Notes under the pieces: model-generated
What the model was told of the DNA's origin: nothing
Databases searched by the model: none
Seen by the model: the letters and a program-made list of their open reading frames with translations, nothing else
NCBI GenBank assembly: GCA_964429015.1
Contig: CAYSAM010000013.1
Location: forward strand, 1 to 19,946
Direction of reading: 5' to 3'
DNA length: 19,946 nucleotides
Source: MFAQ01 sp964429015
GTDB taxonomy: Bacteria; Patescibacteriota; Microgenomatia; UBA1400; MFAQ01
Shown here: in pieces, positions 14,105-18,625 of the stretch
Position numbering within the stretch: the first letter of the stretch is position 1
Layout of the letters: every line of letters starts with the position of its first letter
Program-made: the position numbers and the translations under genes

Positions 14105-14143
14105 CGATAAACGCATGCTTGTTATCGTCTTGATATAAAATAA
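14105..14143 (+). promoter_or_regulatory. Promoter element of the C39-like gene: CGATAA hairpin plus extended -10
   Basis: CGATAA (14105) and TTATCG (14122) can pair, followed by TTGATATAAAATAA, in which TGA-TATAAA is an extended -10. Nearly the same block occurs at 18574-18613 before the Elp3 gene. The -10 ends eight bases before the ATG at 14147, so the transcript should be leaderless. Confidence 0.6.
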
Positions 14144-14146
14144 GCT

Positions 14147-14791
14147 ATGGTGAATTTAGTAAAGAAGTCAAAGCAGGAGACGGGGGCGTATTGCGGTCCT
14201 GCTGTTGTGCAGATGTTGATTGGACAGTTAAAAGAGGAGGTGAGTCAGGAGCAAATTGTGGAAGCTTGTGAGGCAAAGGAAACGGTAATGAGCCTGGGAA
14301 TTCCTCTCGTTGATTTGGCTAAAGGGGTAAAAAAAATTTTTCCCGGGCTTCAGGTATGGGAAAAGCAAGATTCACAGGTAAGTGATATGCAGATTTTAGT
14401 AGATAAAGGTTACCCCGTGGCCGTTGATTGGCAAGGGATATTTACTACCGATGAGTATGGTGACGAGATTTGGGTGACCAAAAATAGATTTCAGGAATGG
14501 CTAGATAAGTATAGAAAAATTCCTGTAGCAGCTGGGGATCAGGGACATTATTGTATTGTGGTAGAAATTGATTCTAAGAAGGAGTTTATTAAGTTTGTTG
14601 ATCCCTATGGTCACTATGCTGGCAAAGAGAGATTTATTGCCGTTTGGGAGTTTGAGGAGAGGTGGTGGGATGATAGGGTTGGAGTTGACGAAGTTGGTAA
14701 AAAAGTGGTGATCGTGGAAAATAGAATGATGTTTTTGATTACACCTTCAGACGATACCTTTCCAGAAACAGTGGGGATGAAAAGGATATAA
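14147..14791 (+). CDS. C39-like cysteine peptidase domain protein
   Basis: 214 aa. The N-terminus 'KQETGAYCGPAVVQML' holds the oxyanion-hole Gln Q10 and the nucleophile C16. H134 in 'DQGHYCIVVEID' and D152 in 'KFVDPYG' complete a papain-like triad of the C39 type. Classical C39 domains cut double-Gly leaders inside ABC exporters; this one stands alone with no signal peptide or TM helix, so a soluble cytoplasmic protease or amidase is more likely. It is divergent from the membrane-tethered HTH gene. No peptide substrate with a double-Gly leader was noticed nearby. Confidence 0.8.
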   Translation: MVNLVKKSKQETGAYCGPAVVQMLIGQLKEEVSQEQIVEACEAKETVMSLGIPLVDLAKGVKKIFPGLQVWEKQDSQVSDMQILVDKGYPVAVDWQGIFTTDEYGDEIWVTKNRFQEWLDKYRKIPVAAGDQGHYCIVVEIDSKKEFIKFVDPYGHYAGKERFIAVWEFEERWWDDRVGVDEVGKKVVIVENRMMFLITPSDDTFPETVGMKRI

Positions 14792-14797
14792 GGAGAG

Positions 14798-14880
14798 TGC
14801 CGAGGACAAGATTCGAACTTGTGTAGGCTTGCGCCGCGAGTTTTACAGACTCGTGTATTTGTCCACTCTACCACCTCGGC
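14798..14880 (-). tRNA. tRNA-Tyr (GTA)
   Basis: Class II tRNA with a long variable arm. The 7-bp acceptor pairs GCCGAGG with CCTCGGC, discriminator A. Anticodon stem CGAGT/ACTCG with loop CTGTAAA gives anticodon GTA. The T arm contains GTTCGAATC. CCA is not encoded. Confidence 0.95.
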
Positions 14881-14882
14881 AA

Positions 14883-14964
14883 TACTAAGTAATAAGTATC
14901 AAGGATTAAGGTAAAAGCAATGTGCGTTACTTAGTACTTATAGCTTATACCTTGTTACTTACTT
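14883..14964. repeat. Degenerate heptamer array, AAG/CTT phased
   Basis: The spacer between the two tRNA genes reads as 7-nt units: five ending in AAG (TACTAAG, TAATAAG, TATCAAG, GATTAAG, GTAAAAG; 14883-14917), then five beginning with CTT (CTTAGTA, CTTATAG, CTTATAC, CTTGTTA, CTTACTT; 14930-14964). The second half is the inverse orientation of the first; TACTAAG and CTTAGTA are exact reverse complements. Confidence 0.75.
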
Positions 14965-14967
14965 CGG

Positions 14968-15040
14968 AGCCGTCATTGGGGGTCGAACCCAACACCTCGT
15001 TCTTACCAAGAACGCGCTCTGCCAGCTGAGCTATGACGGC
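14968..15040 (-). tRNA. tRNA-Thr (GGT)
   Basis: Acceptor GCCGTCA/TGACGGC, D arm GCTC..GAGC, anticodon stem CGTTC/GAACG with loop TTGGTAA (anticodon GGT), T arm TTGGG-TTCGACC-CCCAA. Discriminator U; CCA not encoded. Confidence 0.95.
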
Positions 15041-15053
15041 ATTGAACCTATAC

Positions 15054-15066
15054 ATTTTATATCAAG
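15054..15066 (-). promoter_or_regulatory. Extended -10 promoter of tRNA-Thr
   Basis: Minus-strand CTTGATATAAAAT (TGA-TATAAA), the same 13-mer found in the promoters of the C39-like and Elp3 genes, a short distance before the tRNA 5' end at 15040. Confidence 0.6.
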
Positions 15067-15075
15067 ATAGGGGGT

Positions 15076-15104
15076 TTGACTACCCAAAGATCCTAGTTTA
15101 GTAT
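15076..15104 (+). promoter_or_regulatory. Sigma70 promoter of the lipoprotein gene, predicted leaderless
   Basis: TTGACT, 17 nt, TAGTAT; six bases separate the -10 from the ATG at 15111, so the predicted transcript starts on the start codon. Confidence 0.75.
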
Positions 15105-15110
15105 TGATTT

Positions 15111-15410
15111 ATGACGAAAAAAATTCACTTGGCCGCAAGCTTGTTACTGGTGGTTTTGGCTGTATTTTTGTCAGGTTGTGAGATTGGTAGTGGAAAAGGA
15201 TCTAGTACAGAGGAAACAGTAGTCGAAAGACCTGGGGTAACACTAAAAGGGAAACTGGTTCAAGCAGCTGGTAAGTATTTTTTGCAAGCAAACGGTAAAG
15301 ACACAGAAATTTATAGCCGAAAAGTTGATTTAATGCCTAAGGTGGGCACAGAAATTGAAGTGTTTGGAGAGTTTAGTGGCACCACTTTGTTTGTTGATGA
15401 GATAAAGTAG
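15111..15410 (+). CDS. Small lipoprotein, 99 aa
   Basis: The signal 'MTKKIHLAASLLLVVLAVF' ends in lipobox 'LSGC' with lipidated C23, so the mature protein is anchored to the outer face of the membrane. A short Ser/Gly/Glu linker (24-40) precedes a small beta-rich domain ('GVTLKGKLVQAAGKYFLQAN' to 'EIEVFGEFSGTTLFVDEIK') with the strand pattern of an OB-like fold. Single gene with its own promoter. Function unknown. The heptamer repeat array begins on its stop codon. Confidence 0.85.
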   Translation: MTKKIHLAASLLLVVLAVFLSGCEIGSGKGSSTEETVVERPGVTLKGKLVQAAGKYFLQANGKDTEIYSRKVDLMPKVGTEIEVFGEFSGTTLFVDEIK

Positions 15411-15578
15411 ATCGTGGATGGTAGATCATAGATCGTAGAGATAATGATTTACAGTTTACGGATCACAGATATAGATCGTGGATGGTAGATCATAGAGATA
15501 ATGGTTTACAGATTACGGATCACAGATGACTGATTACGGATTACGGATTACAGATTACAGATTACAGATCACAGATTA
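15408..15578. repeat. Degenerate heptamer array, GAT phased
   Basis: About 24 units of mostly 7 nt, pattern NNNNGAT: CGTGGAT, GGTAGAT, CATAGAT ... TACGGAT, TACAGAT, CACAGAT. A higher-order duplication is visible: 15408-15470 and 15472-15527 share the same unit order, the second lacking one unit. The last ~45 bases are near-pure TACRGAT. The array runs exactly from the lipoprotein stop to the stop of the convergent gene (15576-15578). No ORF. Confidence 0.85.
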
Positions 15579-16766
15579 GATGCCTGGGGATTTGAAGAGA
15601 ACCTCTTTGTTTTGACTGTTGATCTGGAATACGTATTTTTTGTTGGTAGGATCTAGGGTAATTTGCCAAATTGTTTTGTCACCCGACTTAATATATTGAG
15701 CGTTAGCGGTTAGTTTTTCACAGTCTGTAGCACTAGAACATTGCTTAATGGCAATGGCGTAAGCGCCAGCATAATCGATACCTAGTTTGTTACCGAGAAC
15801 GAGGTCGTTGAGAGGCGGAATATTGTTATCTGGGTTGACGTAAATAGCGTTGTCGTTGATTTCGGACTCATTTTTGTTGTTTATAGAAACATAAAAATAT
15901 TTTTTGGTGGTGAGGTCTTTTCTAAAATAGTATTTGGTTAAGTAGCTCGCGGTATCGTTGGCATTTTCTATTTTTATAAGAATTAGTTGAGCGTTAGGCT
16001 CATGATTTAGGGCGACTTTTAGGGCTTGGGGGGCAAGTGCCAAAGGAATGGGAGATTGATTGCTAAGTGACACACTGGGGGTAGCTGTTGGTGTTAGAGA
16101 AATACTAGGTGTTGTGGTTACTTCTGATGTAGGAGTAGGGGTGGGGATATCAATGATAGTAGGGGAAGGAGATGGGGTAATAATGGATTTTTGTTGGTCT
16201 AGGGTTTGGGTAATATCGGTAAGCTGTTTTTTGAGAGCGGACGACTGTGAGTACAAAAAGACAGTACCAGAAATACCGATTCCGGCAACAAGTAGTAAAA
16301 ATAATGATAATAGTGCTGAGGTGGGAGATTTGGGTGCTGTGGTGGGAACTGTGGCGAGTTGAGGCTCATTTTTTATGGGCAGATCTGGCTCTACTATCTG
16401 TTCTTCTACTTGAGGTTTTGAGCTCTCTTCTATTTCGGGAAAGAAACTATCTGCTGGAGTGTCTACTGCTGGCGTAATTTCGGTTTTGGTTTTGGTTTCT
16501 GGTAATTCTGGCTCGGTAGGAGTTGGTATTGGTGTGGGCTCTGATTTTGGCTCTGAAAAAGGATCGGACTTTGGCAGATTTGAGAGATCGGGGAGTTCGT
16601 CTGGAGTTGGTTCAAAAGTGGGTGGAGAGTATGTATTTTGTGAAGGAAGACTGGCAGTTTTTGTGCTGTCGCTAGCTGGATCAACTTTTGGGGTGGGAGG
16701 AGTGGAATTGTTGGGAGTAGGGGTTAGAGATGGTGGTTTGGGGAAGTTGCCAAGATCGTCGTTCAT
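15576..16766 (-). CDS. Pro/Thr-rich single-pass membrane protein, 396 aa
   Basis: Starts at the ATG at 16766, fixed by a promoter 10 nt upstream; the frame continues upstream into the promoter. Residues 1-145 are a disordered Pro/Thr/Glu-rich cytoplasmic region ('PTPIPTPTEPELPETKTKTE'). One TM helix lies at ~150-172, a short coiled coil at 175-195, and a Thr/Pro/Ser linker at ~199-238. A globular domain of ~155 residues follows, with a Cys pair ('CSSATDCEKL') that could form a disulphide, consistent with an external location. No family recognised; such tethered proteins are frequent in CPR genomes. Probably surface-exposed. Confidence 0.8.
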   Translation of the reverse strand: MNDDLGNFPKPPSLTPTPNNSTPPTPKVDPASDSTKTASLPSQNTYSPPTFEPTPDELPDLSNLPKSDPFSEPKSEPTPIPTPTEPELPETKTKTEITPAVDTPADSFFPEIEESSKPQVEEQIVEPDLPIKNEPQLATVPTTAPKSPTSALLSLFLLLVAGIGISGTVFLYSQSSALKKQLTDITQTLDQQKSIITPSPSPTIIDIPTPTPTSEVTTTPSISLTPTATPSVSLSNQSPIPLALAPQALKVALNHEPNAQLILIKIENANDTASYLTKYYFRKDLTTKKYFYVSINNKNESEINDNAIYVNPDNNIPPLNDLVLGNKLGIDYAGAYAIAIKQCSSATDCEKLTANAQYIKSGDKTIWQITLDPTNKKYVFQINSQNKEVLFKSPGI

Positions 16767-16775
16767 TGTGTAATT

Positions 16776-16804
16776 AGTATGGCAAAATTTTGCTGATGTG
16801 TCAA
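16776..16804 (-). promoter_or_regulatory. Promoter with palindromic spacer for the Pro/Thr-rich protein
   Basis: Minus strand: TTGACA, 17 nt, CATACT. The spacer contains the perfect 12-bp palindrome GCAAAATTTTGC (16782-16793), a classic repressor position. The predicted leader is about three nt. Confidence 0.65.
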
Positions 16805-16836
16805 CCTGCCTGTTGGAGGTTGGGTGGTGTAAATTT

Positions 16837-17478
16837 TTAGGAATGAATAAGATAGTTTTTGGAAGACTTTTTAACAACCAAATCTAGACCAGATTTTTGA
16901 ACAAGATTTTTTAGATATGGCGTAGTATGAGCAAAGTGGTAACGTGCAGTTTTTTGAAATGGAATATTGAGGGATTTTGGGTTTAAGGTTTTTAGTTTTA
17001 GTTTTAGGCTTTGAAAGCTAAGATGGTGTTTGAGTAATTTGGGTTGCCAAAGATTCCAAGCAGTAATTAAGATTTTGCCGTTTGGCTTGAGATGTTTTTT
17101 GATTTGTTGAAGAAGAAAAAGGTGATCATGAAAAGTTGGTAAATGGTGAATTACGGCAATACAAAAGATATAGTCATACTGTGGTAGATTTTTCCAAGTT
17201 TCTTTCTCTGTAATGTCACCCTCTACAAATTTATTTTCTCTGTGAAGTATTTGGGCATTTTTGAGAAGCTCTTCAGAGCTGTCGATACCGAGGTAGTTTA
17301 TATTTTGAGGTAAACCAAGTAATAGTCGACCATTGCCACAGCCTAAGTCTAAAACTGATGATTTTTCGGGAACTTCGTCTAGAAAGGGTTTTAAGTCAGG
17401 CCAAATATAGTTTCGGCTAGCTGAGAAGTTGGTACTTATTTGATTGTAGGTGTCTTTGGTTTTTGGGTGTTTATCCAC
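16837..17478 (-). CDS. Class I SAM methyltransferase, Trm9-like
   Basis: 213 aa, GTG start. Rossmann-type methyltransferase: motif I 'VLDLGCGNGR' at 42-51, the acidic residue binding the SAM ribose at D66 ('YLGIDSS'), 'FVEGDITE' with D88, and the post-motif 'IAVIHHL' at 107-113, followed by 'GKILITAWNLWQP'. The 'IAVIHHL' and 'W-x-x-x-Q' pattern resembles eukaryotic Trm9/ABH8 tRNA methyltransferases, which act on the carboxymethyl-uridine made by Elongator; an Elp3-family gene lies 1.1 kb away. Small-molecule or other RNA substrates remain possible. A TATAAT box ends eight bases before the start codon: predicted leaderless. Confidence 0.8.
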   Translation of the reverse strand: MDKHPKTKDTYNQISTNFSASRNYIWPDLKPFLDEVPEKSSVLDLGCGNGRLLLGLPQNINYLGIDSSEELLKNAQILHRENKFVEGDITEKETWKNLPQYDYIFCIAVIHHLPTFHDHLFLLQQIKKHLKPNGKILITAWNLWQPKLLKHHLSFQSLKLKLKTLNPKSLNIPFQKTARYHFAHTTPYLKNLVQKSGLDLVVKKSSKNYLIHS

Positions 17479-17485
17479 AAGGATA

Positions 17486-17491
17486 ATTATA
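17486..17491 (-). promoter_or_regulatory. Consensus -10 of the methyltransferase gene
   Basis: Minus-strand TATAAT; the next seven bases end at the GTG start (17478). A 12-bp palindrome TCTACTAGTAGA lies at 17514-17525, where a -35 or regulator site would be. Confidence 0.55.
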
Positions 17492-17549
17492 GTAGACTTT
17501 GCTGTTTGATTTATCTACTAGTAGAAAATTAATTCTTAAAAAGAATAAA

Positions 17550-17580
17550 TAAAAAACCACCCTAAATGTTTTGGGTGGTT
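17550..17580 (-). terminator. Intrinsic terminator of the 86-aa gene
   Basis: AACCACCC / GGGTGGTT 8-bp stem with a 10-nt loop; on the minus strand a T-run follows. One arm overlaps the gene's stop codon. Confidence 0.85.
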
Positions 17581-17822
17581 GCTTTGTTACTTGAGAAAGC
17601 GCTTACCCCCGCTGAAGCCTTTAGGCTTATGGTGAAGGTAAACGGAATGGCCAAAAAGTAAAGAACTATCAGCCATTCACTTACAAAAATTATAGTAGTA
17701 ACCTCTAGGGTAAGAATGATTACTCCTGCCCAAAAGGTCTTTTTTTCTTTGTTTAGTAGATATGGTTGGATTCCAACCATAAAGACATAAACAACGAGGA
17801 TTACAATTTCAAACCCTGACAT
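17562..17822 (-). CDS. Small three-TM membrane protein, 86 aa
   Basis: Three hydrophobic helices (~5-22, ~31-48, ~50-66) and a Ser/Ala-rich tail; 'LLNKEKKTFW' forms the positively charged loop between helices 1 and 2. It has a strong GGAGG ribosome-binding site seven bases before the ATG and its own terminator. No family recognised. Confidence 0.8.
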   Translation of the reverse strand: MSGFEIVILVVYVFMVGIQPYLLNKEKKTFWAGVIILTLEVTTIIFVSEWLIVLYFLAIPFTFTISLKASAGVSAFSSNKATTQNI

Positions 17823-17893
17823 TTATGCCTCCAATTTTTTAAGATGGGTGATTTTAACACTTATAGGTCTATTTGTCAAGTATAACGCTCCTC

Positions 17894-17921
17894 TTGACAA
17901 TCCTATAATATGTGGTATAAT
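17894..17921 (+). promoter_or_regulatory. Strong sigma70 promoter of the RNA gene
   Basis: TTGACA, 16 nt, TATAAT, both hexamers perfect consensus. This is the best promoter in the window; predicted start about 17928. Confidence 0.85.
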
Positions 17922-17927
17922 ATGGTT

Positions 17928-18084
17928 AGTTTTCGGTTCGATGTGTAGCGGTCCGCTGCTTTATTTGGGAAGACTTTGGATAGGTCCATTTTGGAATGTC
18001 CACATATTCAACTCAAAATAAATTTGGATAGCTCTTAGTCGAGACGAAAAAATGAGCCACAATTGCATGTGGCTCTTCTTTTTT
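17928..18084 (+). ncRNA. Structured small RNA of about 157 nt, unassigned
   Basis: Lies between a consensus promoter and a perfect terminator with no ORF. A closing helix pairs 17930-17941 with 18039-18050 (11 of 12 positions, one G.T). An internal helix pairs 17960-17969 (TTTATTTGGG) with 18012-18022 (one bulge). AGCGGTCCGCT (17946-17956) and TGGATAGGTCCA (17977-17988) form small hairpins. The layout of closing stem, internal bulge and terminal hairpins is compatible with a 6S-like RNA, but no family signature is recognised. An attenuator for the 91-aa gene is an alternative. Confidence 0.7.
18054..18084 (+). terminator. Intrinsic terminator of the RNA gene
   Basis: GAGCCACA / TGTGGCTC 8-bp perfect stem, loop ATTGCA, then TTCTTTTTT. 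Confidence 0.95.
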
Positions 18085-18141
18085 GGTAAAATGTGCCTAG
18101 ATTTAAAAATATAATAATTGTGGAGGCTGGAGGACACAGGT

Positions 18142-18162
18142 ATGGGATGTGGCTGGTTTTAA
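18142..18162 (+). CDS. Possible six-codon leader ORF (MGCGWF)
   Basis: The GGAGG at 18129-18133 is ideally placed for this ATG (8 nt), which reads six codons and stops at 18160-18162, overlapping the GTG start of the 91-aa frame in another frame. It could feed translation of the longer ORF by re-initiation or be fortuitous. Confidence 0.25.
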   Translation: MGCGWF

Positions 18163-18424
18163 GCACGGTGAGCATTTGGGAGTAAATTTTGAGTTTGACA
18201 CAGAAACTCGTCTATTGAGGCTAAACTTTGTTATTTTGAGCCTAAATCGTTCCGAGGACGAAGTCACCAGGGCTATAACTAAGGCTTTTGATTTGCTGAT
18301 TTATTCCGATCACATTGATTTGGTGTTGGGTAAATCTGAAAAACTTATAGATTGGGTTGTAGGATGTCTGGAAGCTGCAGAAGAGATACTGAATCGCCAG
18401 GTAGCTATGGTTTTGCCTCATTAG
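18149..18424 (+). CDS. Hypothetical protein, 91 aa
   Basis: The GTG at 18149 is the most likely start but lies 15 nt from the GGAGG, too far for ordinary initiation; a TTG a few codons later (the Leu of 'GEHLGVNF') is another option. The protein is mixed alpha/beta: strands 'LGVNFEFDTETRLLRLNFVIL', then an acidic helix 'RSEDEVTRAITKAFDLLI' and a C-terminal helix 'LIDWVVGCLEAAEEILNR'. No membrane segment or known family. It follows the structured RNA and is closed by a hairpin terminator. Confidence 0.6.
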   Translation: MAGFKHGEHLGVNFEFDTETRLLRLNFVILSLNRSEDEVTRAITKAFDLLIYSDHIDLVLGKSEKLIDWVVGCLEAAEEILNRQVAMVLPH

Positions 18425-18430
18425 ATTTTG

Positions 18431-18454
18431 TCCCGCCAACTGGCGGGATATTTT
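18431..18454 (+). terminator. Hairpin terminator of the 91-aa gene
   Basis: TCCCGCC / GGCGGGA 7-bp GC-rich stem with loop AACT, followed by the moderately T-rich ATATTTTGT. Confidence 0.75.
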
Positions 18455-18467
18455 GTATCTTAGATGG

Positions 18468-18532
18468 TAAGAGCTTGCTCGATAGGTATAAGAGCTTACT
18501 CGTCATCCTTTCCATAATAACTATTATGGAAA
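18468..18532. repeat. Short direct repeats and hairpin upstream of the Elp3 gene
   Basis: TAAGAGCTTGCTCG (18468) and TAAGAGCTTACTCG (18489) are 13/14 identical, spaced 21 nt (two helical turns); each has internal dyad symmetry. They are followed by a perfect 10-bp hairpin TTTCCATAAT-AACT-ATTATGGAAA (18509-18532). Confidence 0.65.
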
Positions 18533-18573
18533 TGTCTTCCTGACTCTGAGTACAGAGCCTCTTATATCTACGC

Positions 18574-18613
18574 CGATAAACGCTGCGCTTGTTATCGACT
18601 TGATATAAAATAA
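18574..18613 (+). promoter_or_regulatory. Promoter element of the Elp3 gene, second copy of the CGATAA block
   Basis: CGATAA (18574) / TTATCG (18592) hairpin followed by TTGATATAAAATAA, nearly identical to 14105-14143. The -10 TATAAA at 18604-18609 predicts a start near 18616. Confidence 0.6.
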
Positions 18614-18625
18614 ATGGATATAAAA

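Noticed and set aside
14147..14791. Bacteriocin-exporter C39 leader peptidase
   Set aside because: The triad is present, but there is no ABC or TM domain and no double-glycine leader peptide nearby, so only the peptidase-fold assignment is kept.
14883..15578. CRISPR array in the repeat spacers
   Set aside because: The units are 7 nt and degenerate with no spacer/repeat structure, and there are no cas genes.
17928..18084. SRP RNA, tmRNA or RNase P RNA
   Set aside because: No SRP GGAA-loop core, no tmRNA acceptor-like ends or tag frame, and too short for RNase P.
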